From Flavihumibacter sp. ZG627 (GTDB lineage: Bacteria > Bacteroidota > Bacteroidia > Chitinophagales > Chitinophagaceae): 64,000 nucleotides of DNA. The position numbers and the translations under genes were made by a program. The notes beneath the pieces were generated by a model. The model had not been told where the DNA came from. It did no database searches and saw nothing but the letters and a program-made list of their open reading frames with translations. The first letter of the stretch is position 1. The number at the start of each line of letters is the position of its first letter. Shown one piece after another: positions 35,046-44,821 of the stretch. The stretch lies in contig NZ_JPHF01000005.1 of assembly GCF_000814325.1 (NCBI RefSeq), positions 62,001 through 126,000 of the forward strand, read 5' to 3'.

Positions 35046-36211
35046 ACCTCTTTCTCATGATTTATGTAAATCGAAAACGCATAGAACATCCACGCCTGTG
35101 CCCAGCGCATATAGGGAACCTCAGACTTTATAAAGCGGTTTAATTGGTAACTGAAATATCCATCCCTATGTTGCATATTCTTAATTGTGAAGCCAAGAAC
35201 AGACTCAATAATTCCTCCTGCCCTATCCCATTCACCAAGGGCATCAATTGTTGCGACCAACTGCGCAGGTGCATGAATATCCACCGGATATGTTTTATGA
35301 CTATAATACCGGGAAATGCCTTCGGGAGTAAAAAATGTGTTCAAATAATAATCCAGACCTTTTTCTAATGCCGCATTAAAACTTTGATCCCCAGTATAAG
35401 TCCTGTACTTTGATATACTCTCAAGATTAAATCCAGTATGAAAATTATCTATCCATTGATGATAGCTGAGATCACCGTAAGCCCAGGATCCATTTTGCTG
35501 CTGCTTTCTGGTATTAAATGCCACAACATTCCGCGATATACCCGCGAGTTTTATATCACCCGTATAGCTTGATATCCGGGCTAAAAGCCCCGCGCCCAGT
35601 AAGCCTGCATTATAAACTACGGAATGATCCAATGGAGAATAGGAAAAAGTAAATTCATCGTTTTCACCCATTGTCCGATTAAGGTCTTTCAATATAAAAT
35701 CAGCGGAAGAAATAGCCGTCTGCAACCAACTCTCTTCCTTAAAAATTTCATAAGCATCAAATAATGCATGGGCAATAAAACTCGTGGCTACTACTGTGGG
35801 AGTATTGCGTGGCTGAAAAAAAGCACGGGCCTGCCAGTCAAAATTATAACCCCAACAGGCACCACTCCACCCATCAGGACGGAGTTCAATTATTTTGTCT
35901 GCAAGAAATCGAAGCAACTTTTCATTTTCGGGATCGGGGTCATTTCTGAAAATGCGGCAATAAGCTGAAAGAAATAATCCCAATGCTTTGGGATTATAAT
36001 CCTTTTCAATACCTGCCAATGGTCTCAGATTAAAAGGAAACCTTTTAAAAAATTGGATCCACGCAAGCCTGGCTAAACGATTCTTTGAAAAAACAGGTAT
36101 TGAGTTAAATAATTTACTATTTAACCCATCGTAAGGATCATATCCCTTGAATCCTTCCTTAATGCAATAAGTTTTCAGCTTTTCGAAAGCTTCCAAAATA
36201 TCATTATTCAT
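35036..36211 (-). CDS. Putative alpha/alpha-toroid protein of the polysaccharide operon
   Basis: A 391-residue soluble protein without signal peptide. Repeated helix pairs rich in Trp and Tyr (LARLAWIQFFKRFP, GACWGYNFDWQARA, NGSWAYGDLSYHQWIDNFHT, PYMRWAQAWMFYAFS) suggest the six-hairpin toroid of AGE-like or glycoside-hydrolase-like folds. Similar proteins occur beside GT4 genes in polysaccharide clusters, sometimes mislabelled as delta-aminolevulinic acid dehydratase. I do not assign a reaction; an epimerase, lyase or non-catalytic role is possible. The start at 36211 overlaps the upstream GT4 gene by 8 bp; the frame extends upstream to 36271 without support. Confidence 0.62.
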   Translation of the reverse strand: MNNDILEAFEKLKTYCIKEGFKGYDPYDGLNSKLFNSIPVFSKNRLARLAWIQFFKRFPFNLRPLAGIEKDYNPKALGLFLSAYCRIFRNDPDPENEKLLRFLADKIIELRPDGWSGACWGYNFDWQARAFFQPRNTPTVVATSFIAHALFDAYEIFKEESWLQTAISSADFILKDLNRTMGENDEFTFSYSPLDHSVVYNAGLLGAGLLARISSYTGDIKLAGISRNVVAFNTRKQQQNGSWAYGDLSYHQWIDNFHTGFNLESISKYRTYTGDQSFNAALEKGLDYYLNTFFTPEGISRYYSHKTYPVDIHAPAQLVATIDALGEWDRAGGIIESVLGFTIKNMQHRDGYFSYQLNRFIKSEVPYMRWAQAWMFYAFSIYINHEKEVCE

Positions 36212-37262
36212 ACTTTTTCCCTGCCATAAGTTCATTAAATAATATCTCGTATGGCTTATAGTATCCATCAAAACTTACTGTTTCTTTTTTGAGGCCATCC
36301 AGCTTTTCGTTTACTGTTTGGGCGATCACTTTTTCAAGATCATTGATATCTCTCGAACGGAATAGAATAGACCCTTCTGGACGTTCCACAGCATCTGAAA
36401 CCACAACCGGCTTTGAAAAAGCAATTGCCTCCCGAACGGTCAATGAATCCCCATCTGACATTGTTGGACGGCATACGATATCTGAGTGCCTGATCAGGCT
36501 CACAAAGGATACCGGCTCCTTAACAAGAAGGAATAGGTCTGAAATACCCAGGCTTATAACCTTTGCCGCCGATTCATTATAATATTCCTCATTCTTTTCC
36601 AGCGATGACACTACAAATACAATCGCCAGCTTCATATTTTGTAATTTCCATCTGCGCGCTAATTCAATACAGAGATCCAGGCCATAGAGATCTTCACCCT
36701 TAAACTTAACTAATTGAGAGGCGTTACAGCATACCAGTTGGCATCCCTCTTCCCTTTTATTATCAATCCATTTTCTTATAAATTCAGGCAATTCCGGCTC
36801 CATACTTAATATTGGGGGTAGAAAGGCATGCCTGACAATGGTCTTTTCCGGAAGATTAATTCGTTTTGCAATAATTTCATTTACCGCGATGATCTTATTT
36901 ACACGTGCTAAAAAAAATGATTCGAGCTTTTTTGCAAAACCATGTCTTGTTACGGGATAGGAATGAAAAGTTAACAGAACCGGTTTTTGGAATAACCTTG
37001 CAATGAGAATATGAATAAAGCGTAATAGCTGGCTTCCACTATGAATGAAAACAAGTTCAGACTCAAAGATCAATTTGATATAAGTGCCGGGTCTGAATGA
37101 ACGAATATTAAAGATGCCTGGTTTTATCGTTCTGGATTCATCGGCAAAATTAATATCAAAGCTGCCCGAAAAAAAATCAAATAATCGCTTCAGGTGTATG
37201 CTCACACCACCAGCCGGGGGGAATACAGGTCCCGCAATTAAAATTCTTTTTTTATCACTCAT
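36204..37262 (-). CDS. Glycosyltransferase, GT4 family
   Basis: A 352-residue GT-B transferase. The N-terminus ILIAGPVFPPAGGVSIHLKR is the donor/acceptor loop typical of GT4, and the C-terminal half carries SDGDSLTVREAIAFSKPVVV, which stands in for the E-x7-E catalytic region. The usual first Glu position is occupied by D/S, a tolerated variant. I chose ATG 37262, which overlaps the upstream SGNH gene by 8 bp; a GTG at 37307 would also be in frame. Substrates unknown. Confidence 0.8.
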   Translation of the reverse strand: MSDKKRILIAGPVFPPAGGVSIHLKRLFDFFSGSFDINFADESRTIKPGIFNIRSFRPGTYIKLIFESELVFIHSGSQLLRFIHILIARLFQKPVLLTFHSYPVTRHGFAKKLESFFLARVNKIIAVNEIIAKRINLPEKTIVRHAFLPPILSMEPELPEFIRKWIDNKREEGCQLVCCNASQLVKFKGEDLYGLDLCIELARRWKLQNMKLAIVFVVSSLEKNEEYYNESAAKVISLGISDLFLLVKEPVSFVSLIRHSDIVCRPTMSDGDSLTVREAIAFSKPVVVSDAVERPEGSILFRSRDINDLEKVIAQTVNEKLDGLKKETVSFDGYYKPYEILFNELMAGKKYE

Positions 37263-38208
37263 TGCTGCTGGAAATATTCTCCCTAATAAGGCTCGCAATT
37301 TTTCCACTTAATATCCTTGCACCTGAATATGATAAATGGTCTTTATCTTGAAACATTTCCGGGTTTCCTGCTATCGGAGAATATTGTAAAAAATCATAAA
37401 AAGGAACATCATATTTGGCTGCCATTTCTTTTGCCAGTTCAACGGAATAATCCTGTGATGAATATTTATCATAATAGGGAGAAACCACAACCATTACCGG
37501 AATGTTTTTAGCGTTACATAGTTCAAGAATGGAACGAAAAGCATTGACCTTGTTACTGTCGATCGGATATGTTCTGTCTAGTTTTAGTTCCTGTGGTGGA
37601 TGTTTCATCTTCCCATGAAGGGCAAAATATCCATTATCATTCGCCTTTCGCTTCTTGTTATATTCCATATTACCGATTAATATAACAGGCATCAATGAAT
37701 TGAAAGGGTAAATAGCGGAGCTGAGCTTTAATGGTTCATAATCACCCCGCAATTTAATAATATCACGTATATCAGGATTTCCCCTATAAAAGGGTAATAA
37801 ATTAGATAAAGGATCATAGCTGCCTGGGAATTCGAGGAACTCCTTCACTGTAAAATCAACAACTATGAACTTGGGTTTATAGCGTTTCAAAACCCCTCGC
37901 AATATTGCAAGTTCATACAACGTAAAATTCCCCTCTCTGCCAGTATTATAGCAAGAATATCCAGTTGAGTCTGTAATGATTGAGGGTATATAGTGATGGC
38001 TTGCCCTTGACGATCCGAATATAAGTACATCTTCACTTGTTTTGTTCATTGAGTATATGGTCTGGTACTCAAGTCCCGATTCCTGCCGGAAATAGAAATA
38101 CCTCAGCATTGCACCCACCACCTGGTCGGCCAATACGATAAAAAATAAAACAATCAGAAGATTCTTGAAGAACGCTTTCATATCGGAGTTAATACTAACT
38201 AAATTCAT
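37255..38208 (-). CDS. Membrane-anchored SGNH-like protein (acylation partner)
   Basis: A 317-residue protein with an N-terminal membrane anchor (about residues 11-33) and an SGNH-like extracytoplasmic domain. Block I is seen as GSSRAS (65-70) and block V as DKDHLSYSGA near residue 290, giving a Ser-Asp-His set. Such proteins commonly partner with MBOAT acyltransferases (AlgX or DltD style) to pass an acyl group to a polysaccharide. It follows the MBOAT gene by 5 bp if translation starts at 38208; a second ATG at 38181 is equally plausible. Confidence 0.78.
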   Translation of the reverse strand: MNLVSINSDMKAFFKNLLIVLFFIVLADQVVGAMLRYFYFRQESGLEYQTIYSMNKTSEDVLIFGSSRASHHYIPSIITDSTGYSCYNTGREGNFTLYELAILRGVLKRYKPKFIVVDFTVKEFLEFPGSYDPLSNLLPFYRGNPDIRDIIKLRGDYEPLKLSSAIYPFNSLMPVILIGNMEYNKKRKANDNGYFALHGKMKHPPQELKLDRTYPIDSNKVNAFRSILELCNAKNIPVMVVVSPYYDKYSSQDYSVELAKEMAAKYDVPFYDFLQYSPIAGNPEMFQDKDHLSYSGARILSGKIASLIRENISSSNE

Positions 38209-38213
38209 TGGAG

Positions 38214-39638
38214 TTAAAACTGGAAATAAATGAATTGCCCCCCATCAAACACTCCAAATAATAAAATGATCAATACCAGAACTACATAACTTGAGTATCG
38301 AAGAAAACGGTTGCTATTATAGGTCTTCCATATAATATTACCATGCCTTTCGAGCAAAATTTCAGAAATCAGCAGGAATGCAATGGCCATTATACAATAA
38401 GCCATTAAAGGATTGTAATAAAATAACGGTCCCGAAAAAGTAAACACACGGCTTATTATAAGCATGGCATCGTCCAAAGATTCAGCCCTGAAAAATATCC
38501 AGGAAAAACAGATTAGGATAAAGGTGATGAGGATGTTTACAACCTTGATGAATCTGTTATTCACCGGTATTATTTTCCCGATATACTGATCTATATATTT
38601 CCTTCGCATCATGGCTGTGATAAGGTAAATTCCATTCAATCCCCCCCAGATAACATATGTCCAGTTAGCCCCATGCCATAGACCACTTATAAGAAAAACT
38701 ATGAACAGATTGAGATATACACGCGGCAGGGATACCCTGTTACCTCCAAGAGAAATGTACAGGTAATCCTTAAACCATGTTGATAGTGAAATATGCCATT
38801 TTTTCCAGAATTCAGAGATATTCTGAGCCAGATAGGGACGATTAAAATTCTTCATCAGGTCAAAGCCCATTACCCTCGCCGATCCAATGGCTATTTCAGA
38901 ATAACCTGAAAAATCACAGTAAATTTGAAATGCAAAGAATACAGTGGCTACTATCAATGTGATACCTGTATGTTCCTCGGGGTTGCCATAAACCGCATTC
39001 ACGTAAATGGCCAGCCTGTCTGCTATAAAAAGTTTTTTTACAAACCCCCATAACATCAACCTTAGTCCGCTTACTACATTATTGTAGTCAAATCTGTGTT
39101 TAGTATAAAACTGATGAAGAAGGTTTTGTGGTCTTTCAATTGGTCCAGCCACCAACTGCGGATAGAACATAACATATAGTGAATATATTCCAAAATGACG
39201 CTCAGCAGGCTGATTGCCTCTGTACACTTCAATGGTATAACTCATCGCCTGAAATGTATGAAAGGAAAGTCCGATGGGTAAAAGGATCTGCAGGTACGGT
39301 ATATTATTAGGTATGCCGAAATTCCCCAGGATATGAGTTATATTATCATTGATGAAATTATAGTACTTAAATACAGCCAGAACACCAATATTGGCAACCA
39401 GGCTTGCAATCAGTAATAGTTTTCTTTTATGTCCACTGCTGTTTTCAATATAAATTCCTGCGAAATAATCCACCACAATAGTAAACGCCAGTATTAGCAG
39501 GTAAACCGGTACGAATGCCATATAAAAATAACAACTCGCCGCCAGCAACAGGAACCATCTGTACTTGTGTGGTAACAGGAAATAAAGTCCCGTAACTATT
39601 ATGAAGAAAAAAACAAACTCTATTGAATTAAAAAGCAT
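38214..39638 (-). CDS. MBOAT family O-acyltransferase (AlgI-like)
   Basis: A 474-residue polytopic membrane protein with about eleven helices. The family blocks are clear: FPQLVAGPIERPQNLL, YCDFSGYSEIAIGSA, FWKKWHISLSTWFKDYLY and SGLWHGANWTYVIWG, the last holding the catalytic His. It moves an acyl group, usually acetyl, across the membrane for transfer to polysaccharide. The adjacent SGNH gene is the likely second half of the system. Confidence 0.93.
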   Translation of the reverse strand: MLFNSIEFVFFFIIVTGLYFLLPHKYRWFLLLAASCYFYMAFVPVYLLILAFTIVVDYFAGIYIENSSGHKRKLLLIASLVANIGVLAVFKYYNFINDNITHILGNFGIPNNIPYLQILLPIGLSFHTFQAMSYTIEVYRGNQPAERHFGIYSLYVMFYPQLVAGPIERPQNLLHQFYTKHRFDYNNVVSGLRLMLWGFVKKLFIADRLAIYVNAVYGNPEEHTGITLIVATVFFAFQIYCDFSGYSEIAIGSARVMGFDLMKNFNRPYLAQNISEFWKKWHISLSTWFKDYLYISLGGNRVSLPRVYLNLFIVFLISGLWHGANWTYVIWGGLNGIYLITAMMRRKYIDQYIGKIIPVNNRFIKVVNILITFILICFSWIFFRAESLDDAMLIISRVFTFSGPLFYYNPLMAYCIMAIAFLLISEILLERHGNIIWKTYNSNRFLRYSSYVVLVLIILLFGVFDGGQFIYFQF

Positions 39639-39672
39639 AATTACTTACTTTGAATCTTTGTATAGGTGAAGG

Positions 39673-40416
39673 TCATCCCCGACCAACCAGCCCAAACAAA
39701 CCTCCCAACCATTTCAGGAACACAAAAGGATAAGAATAGTAATCTTTGCACTCCACCACTTTTCCACCGAATGAGGCTTTAAAGGTGTTTATACCCGCCA
39801 GCGAATCGGTGGGTGGATCAATAGTATAGCCCCCAAAATCATAAACCTCAAAGCCCTGGCTCTTGAAATATTTCATATCCTCATGATGCAACAATTTATT
39901 AGCCTTCCCAACAAGAGATTTATCAACCCCTTCTATGTTTCTGCCTGAGGCTGATTGCCATGAACGAACAATTTTATTGGGACGGTCAACCAGGTAAGAA
40001 TGTGCCGATAATTTCTGGCCTTCATAAACCGCATAACTGAACAGGCAATCATCTCCAAGTTCCTCCAGCCTTCTTATACTTGTAGGGTTTAAATTATGAC
40101 GCGCAGCAAAATCGTTGAAAAATTCAACAAACTCACTAATCTCTTTTGCAAAAACAACTATCACACCTCCTTCCCTGGCCTGCCTTATCTGCTGGCGTAT
40201 AGATTTGGTATAAGCAGCTAGTGTTTCTTCCTCTGATAAGGTAAGATCATTCTCTATAGTCCAGGAACGGGATTCTTTCATCAAGTTACTGTTACTGAAG
40301 GGCACCTTCATATGACAGCATGCTGTTAACGATATCCAATTTAATAAGCCCCCTTTATATGTGTACCAATATTCATTAACATACAGAAATAAAAATCTCT
40401 TCCTCAATAAAGCCAT
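39673..40416 (-). CDS. FemAB/GNAT-like acyltransferase of the polysaccharide operon
   Basis: A 247-residue protein with a GNAT-like fold of the FemAB or acyl-CoA N-acyltransferase type. The core includes LFSYAVYEGQKLSAHSYLVD (acceptor/cofactor strands) and FEVYDFGGYTID followed by INTFKASFGGKVVE, the ending common in FemAB-like proteins of capsule clusters. It may N-acylate an amino sugar or add an amino acid. The N-terminal 50 residues are poorly conserved and the start at 40416 is uncertain. It sits between the deacetylase and MBOAT genes. Confidence 0.65.
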   Translation of the reverse strand: MALLRKRFLFLYVNEYWYTYKGGLLNWISLTACCHMKVPFSNSNLMKESRSWTIENDLTLSEEETLAAYTKSIRQQIRQAREGGVIVVFAKEISEFVEFFNDFAARHNLNPTSIRRLEELGDDCLFSYAVYEGQKLSAHSYLVDRPNKIVRSWQSASGRNIEGVDKSLVGKANKLLHHEDMKYFKSQGFEVYDFGGYTIDPPTDSLAGINTFKASFGGKVVECKDYYSYPFVFLKWLGGLFGLVGRG

Positions 40417-40448
40417 AATTATTTTATTAAAAAACTAGTATTAGAAAT

Positions 40449-41312
40449 TTAGAATTTCCAGAAAAAAAACTTTTGCCAGGTTCCCATTACCCGAGCCAGA
40501 TTTTCGAAACGTCCTCCTTCTTCATTAAGAGCAAACCTGGGTAAGGCCAGCCAGTCATCAGTCTTCAAATCAATCAGTCTTTGTTCAACAGTAAATGCGA
40601 GTTTATATCCTGAAGACCTGGCCGTTGACTTTATCTTTTCTGAATAATTTCCATTTGGATAGGCAAGATATTTAATTTGTTTTCCAACTATCTCCTGCAA
40701 TCTTGATCTTCCACCCTCCAGTTCCATCCTGACCCTTGCTTCCTCACATTGAGTTAATATGGGATGAGATACGGTGTGAGCCCCGATCTCTATTGTTTTT
40801 ATACTGGCAGCTTTCTGCAGTTCCTCTACAGTCATAGACGTTCTGGGAACTGATTTTTGAGATCTCAAATCAGCCATCATAACATCAAATGAATTGACAT
40901 CCATCATCTTCCATTTCCTCAGCAAATGCTTTGCGTTCATGCCTTCACTATTTGCATTAACATAGTCCCACCAATAAGAACCTTCATAAAGAGGATCCAC
41001 AGGTGCGAAAATAGTAACAGGCACTTTATATTTCTCTATCGATGGCAATAATTTATTATTCGATATATGCGCATCATCTAGTGTGATAACCACGCATTTA
41101 TCTTTTGCAATTCCCTCTTCAAGCAATTTTTCCAACTCCGAAAGACTGATCATTCTGAAACCATTTTCCCTTAACCATATGATCAGACTTTCAAAAAATG
41201 ATACAGATGGACGGTGGCAATAAAGGGAAAGAACCTTCGTCTTTTGATCAAATGGAAATAATCTCCCTATCCTATAAAGCAAAAAACCAAAGCTATCCTT
41301 CAGAAATTTCAT
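40449..41312 (-). CDS. Polysaccharide deacetylase (NodB/CE4-like)
   Basis: A 287-residue CE4-type protein. Motif 1 is TLDDAH (residues 77-82) instead of the usual TFDDG; both Asp residues (79, 80) remain. Motif 2 HTVSH gives metal-binding His179 and His183, and YPNGNYS represents motif 3. The enzyme would remove N-acetyl groups from the polysaccharide or its precursor. There is no signal peptide, so it may act on the cytoplasmic lipid-linked unit. Its ATG overlaps the stop of the upstream GT4 gene by 4 bp. Confidence 0.82.
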   Translation of the reverse strand: MKFLKDSFGFLLYRIGRLFPFDQKTKVLSLYCHRPSVSFFESLIIWLRENGFRMISLSELEKLLEEGIAKDKCVVITLDDAHISNNKLLPSIEKYKVPVTIFAPVDPLYEGSYWWDYVNANSEGMNAKHLLRKWKMMDVNSFDVMMADLRSQKSVPRTSMTVEELQKAASIKTIEIGAHTVSHPILTQCEEARVRMELEGGRSRLQEIVGKQIKYLAYPNGNYSEKIKSTARSSGYKLAFTVEQRLIDLKTDDWLALPRFALNEEGGRFENLARVMGTWQKFFFWKF

Positions 41313-42463
41313 TGTCCGGATTCATTTTTTAAAACATCCTGATAATATTGCAATAACCGGGAAGCTATTCTCTCAGCCTTATATGATTCTTCCATTTTTT
41401 CTTTTGCTGCTTTACCCGCTTTTATTATCATTCCGGGATTATGATACAAATTCTTAAGGATTTCTACCAATGCTTTGCCGTCCCCTTTCTCAAAGAGAAA
41501 GCCCGTACTGCCATCATCGATGATCTCAGGTATTCCACCAACTTTAGTTGCTATTACCGGTTTGCCTGAAGCCATAACTTCCAACGCTGCCATTGGCATA
41601 TTTTCCTGCTCTGAAGGCATTACAAGAATTGCAATCTCCCTGATGATGTCGAGGATCTTTTTCTGCGATTGCCATCCCAAAAAGCTAATACTATCTTCCA
41701 ATCTCAGACTGCTTACAACTGACTCAACTTCTTTCCGATAGGTTTCTTCCTGGTAATCACCAACAATAGTAAGCTCATACAAACATCCTAGTGATCTTAA
41801 CTCTGCTAATGCATTCAGCAATAAAATCAAATTCTTTCTCGGATTGATAGCGCCCAGGTATAATAATTTTCCGGGATTGAAATGGCAACTATCAATTTGA
41901 AAAAAAACCGGACTTACCGGGTTTGGAATAATAGCAAGATTTTTTGCCTCAGTGAATCCTGACAATTGGCGGGAAGACTCCGAAAGATGTATCAGGTTAT
42001 CGGGTATAGTGATTTTTGATACCTGGTTATGTAAAAAAAGCTGGGATCTCTTTTTCCATCCCTTCGCATCTTTTAATTCCATTTTGGACATACCATGTAT
42101 GGTAAGTACAACTGGAATGGAGGGATCAATGAAATACCTGAACAAAAGAAATATTCCGCCCATTTGAAAATGAACAATATCAGGAGCAAAACTTCGGATA
42201 GCTTCTTTAAGGTCCCTTCCCGCAGCTAATAGTGAAGGAATGAAAGGAAATGACGAATACCTTTTAGGATAATATATCACCTTAACATTAGTGGACATTT
42301 GCACTATGGCAGGTACAGTTACCGATTTTGTATAGGTAATCACCAATACTTCAGCATCAACTCCCCTGAATTCCTGTAGCAAATTAACCAATGACGAATG
42401 TACGCCACCTTTTATGTTAGCAGGATCTACCGGAAAATCAGGAATTAGAAAGAGTACCTTCAT
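41309..42463 (-). CDS. Glycosyltransferase, GT4 family
   Basis: A 384-residue GT-B enzyme with both Rossmann halves. The N-terminus FLIPDFPVDPANIKGGVHSS is the acceptor loop; the C-terminal half carries the classic E-x7-E motif in MPSEQENMPMAALEVMASG and a PVIATKVGGIPEII segment. It overlaps the upstream GT gene by 4 bp and the downstream deacetylase by 4 bp, so translation is coupled on both sides. The donor sugar cannot be predicted. Confidence 0.9.
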   Translation of the reverse strand: MKVLFLIPDFPVDPANIKGGVHSSLVNLLQEFRGVDAEVLVITYTKSVTVPAIVQMSTNVKVIYYPKRYSSFPFIPSLLAAGRDLKEAIRSFAPDIVHFQMGGIFLLFRYFIDPSIPVVLTIHGMSKMELKDAKGWKKRSQLFLHNQVSKITIPDNLIHLSESSRQLSGFTEAKNLAIIPNPVSPVFFQIDSCHFNPGKLLYLGAINPRKNLILLLNALAELRSLGCLYELTIVGDYQEETYRKEVESVVSSLRLEDSISFLGWQSQKKILDIIREIAILVMPSEQENMPMAALEVMASGKPVIATKVGGIPEIIDDGSTGFLFEKGDGKALVEILKNLYHNPGMIIKAGKAAKEKMEESYKAERIASRLLQYYQDVLKNESGQ

Positions 42464-43644
42464 TCAGTAGAACCTTTTAAATCGAAAAATTCCATTAGCT
42501 TTTTACCCAGTGCGTTCATCTCAAAGTATTTCTTACCAGTTAAGTAAGAATGCTTTCCTATTTCAACGGCTTTATCAGGATACATTGCTGCATATTTCAT
42601 TTTTGCAGCAACCTGCGCAGTATTATAATCGCCAGCGATCAATGCATTATTGCCATCTGTAAAATAATTTTTAATCTCTCCAATATTAGTGGAAATGATC
42701 GCTGCTGATGATGCACAATATTCACCGATCTTATGAGGAAACCTGGAAACGTCCTGAGCTGAATTTCTCAATGGAATGACCAGGGCCAAACTTGATTTAT
42801 ATAGTTCAACAAGCTCAGGATATTTCATGTTCTGATAAACCTTTATCATGTCTGATACAGGCGACTTTTGTATTCTTTCCTGTAAAAGGAGAGAATTTTC
42901 TTTTGAGCCATTTGCAACAAGTGTAAGTGTATGATCATCTATGCCACTTTGTTCAAATGCATCAATTACAAAATAAATTACCTCCAGGTAATTCAATGAG
43001 CCGCAATATAAAATCCTCTTTTCCCTCTTTACAGGTAAAGCATCAAAAACGCTGTAGTCAACAATGCAGGGAATCTTAATCCACAATTTTGAAGGATCTG
43101 CCCTGTTTACCTCTTTAACCAGGAAGTCACTTATACAAATAACTTTATCAGCCAACCTATGACTGAACCTGTCATATAGAAAATTATCCATTTTAGTAAG
43201 CAAGGATACTTTTCTCTTATGTGATGACCAATATTCAACATTATCTACTACCAGTGTCGACCCGCTTAATGATGACAGAACCCTGTAAAAAAGAATATTC
43301 CTGAAATAATTGGTTGAGACAAGCATAATACGTTTATCCCCTTTCCATTGCAGAACAAAACGGATCTCATTCAAAAGACCACGTATTTTAAGGCTTGTGC
43401 GTTTCAGCATTCCTCCAGGCCTTATGGGTTGGCCCGAACTATAAACAAAAGGTATTCCCTCATATATATTAACCCCTTGTTCATATTGAATTGGAAAAGA
43501 ATTATGGATCCCATACCTTGATACAATTATCAATTCCGCACCATTTTGGATCAATCCTTTTGCTATCAGTTTTTGTCTTTCAATTTGGGCATAGCCAAAA
43601 GGGAAACCTTTAGTGCCCATGTAGGCAATAGTATAATTAGTCAT
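42460..43644 (-). CDS. Glycosyltransferase, GT4-like
   Basis: A 394-residue GT-B protein opening with MTNYTIAYMGTKGFPFGYAQ and carrying a C-terminal donor half with LYCGSLNYLEVIYFVI and the region LVIPLRNSAQDVSRFPHKIGEY, in which a canonical E-x7-E is replaced. It is a more divergent member than its neighbours. It overlaps the upstream GT gene by 8 bp. Substrates are unknown. Confidence 0.82.
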   Translation of the reverse strand: MTNYTIAYMGTKGFPFGYAQIERQKLIAKGLIQNGAELIIVSRYGIHNSFPIQYEQGVNIYEGIPFVYSSGQPIRPGGMLKRTSLKIRGLLNEIRFVLQWKGDKRIMLVSTNYFRNILFYRVLSSLSGSTLVVDNVEYWSSHKRKVSLLTKMDNFLYDRFSHRLADKVICISDFLVKEVNRADPSKLWIKIPCIVDYSVFDALPVKREKRILYCGSLNYLEVIYFVIDAFEQSGIDDHTLTLVANGSKENSLLLQERIQKSPVSDMIKVYQNMKYPELVELYKSSLALVIPLRNSAQDVSRFPHKIGEYCASSAAIISTNIGEIKNYFTDGNNALIAGDYNTAQVAAKMKYAAMYPDKAVEIGKHSYLTGKKYFEMNALGKKLMEFFDLKGSTE

Positions 43645-44821
43645 GCTCTAAAGATGAAATCCCCATTGCGTTTCTATATACCGAAACCGTTTTATTGATT
43701 ACTGATTGAGTATACTTGCCAGAGGTTAACCTGAACTTATTGATGTTAGAAATAAATTCTGAATAAAGGCTCTCGTTAATTAAAAGCTCTTCAATTGCAT
43801 CAGCAAGAGATGCGGCATTCTGCTTCTTTACAACAAATCCGTTAACACCATGCTCAACCATATCAGATAAACCTTCTACATCAGTGGTGATGATTGGTTT
43901 ATCAAATTCAAATGCTGTTAAGGGAGCGCCACTTTGTGAAGCAGTAACATAAGGGCAAACAATAAAATAACATTGCTGAACCAGCTCTACCATATCTTCA
44001 ACATCAACAACTTTATTTATTATAGTGATATCCTTCCTTTCCTTAATTGATTCATAGAGTTCGGGCATTGACCACTTTCCGGCTATCAGTAAATGCGCAT
44101 CAGCTATACGCTCCCTGACCTGATTAAACGCATCAACAAGATACTCTACCCCCTTGTATGGCTTCACATATCCTAGAAATAATATTGTCTTATTAAGGGT
44201 GGGTAAAGAATTCTTTCGGAATACACCAAGTATCTCATGAAAACCAAGCGGTATTACAGCTGATTCATGGTATCTTTTTTCATTCCCCCGATAAAACCGA
44301 TTACGCGTATTTTCAGAATGAAATATCATTTTAACATTACCAGATTTAAGGTAACGCATGAATAGCCTGGTACTCCAGTGTGTTTTACCCAGATGAGCAT
44401 AACTCTCATGTAAAGTTTGAACTATGGGAGTGTTGCCCAATCCATAATGAAGAACCATCAGGAAAGGGTTCTGTCCTATAATATGCACCAGGTTATACCT
44501 CTCCTGCTTAAGGATCTTAGATAATCTGGAAAAGAGTTTATAATTTATACCGGAACTATAACCTTTATTAGAAAATACGTAAAACCGGATCTTGCTGGTA
44601 TTGGTAAGGTAGCTGGTATACGGTTCCAGAACAGCTCTTGAAAGCGCCGGTTCCACGAGACCATAATGACCTTCTGGCACTATACTTAAATCAAAAATAT
44701 GCGTCTTCTTATTTCCTGAATTAACAAGGTATATAATAGACACATCATGTTGTTCAGACAGATGCTTATAAAGATAGGAAGTAGCTTCCTCGTGATAATT
44801 TGTAACTATACAGATCTTCAT
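43637..44821 (-). CDS. Glycosyltransferase, GT4 family
   Basis: A 394-residue GT4 enzyme. The N-terminal half includes NLVHIIGQNPFL; the donor half has LFLGYVKPYKGVEYLVDAF and SQSGAPLTAFEFDKPIITTD, in which the catalytic Glu region reads A-P-L-T-A-F-E-F. The DVEGLSDMVEHGVNGFVV segment is typical. Its ATG shares one base with the stop codon of the flippase gene (TAATG), and its 3' end overlaps the next GT gene by 8 bp. Confidence 0.88.
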   Translation of the reverse strand: MKICIVTNYHEEATSYLYKHLSEQHDVSIIYLVNSGNKKTHIFDLSIVPEGHYGLVEPALSRAVLEPYTSYLTNTSKIRFYVFSNKGYSSGINYKLFSRLSKILKQERYNLVHIIGQNPFLMVLHYGLGNTPIVQTLHESYAHLGKTHWSTRLFMRYLKSGNVKMIFHSENTRNRFYRGNEKRYHESAVIPLGFHEILGVFRKNSLPTLNKTILFLGYVKPYKGVEYLVDAFNQVRERIADAHLLIAGKWSMPELYESIKERKDITIINKVVDVEDMVELVQQCYFIVCPYVTASQSGAPLTAFEFDKPIITTDVEGLSDMVEHGVNGFVVKKQNAASLADAIEELLINESLYSEFISNINKFRLTSGKYTQSVINKTVSVYRNAMGISSLEHD

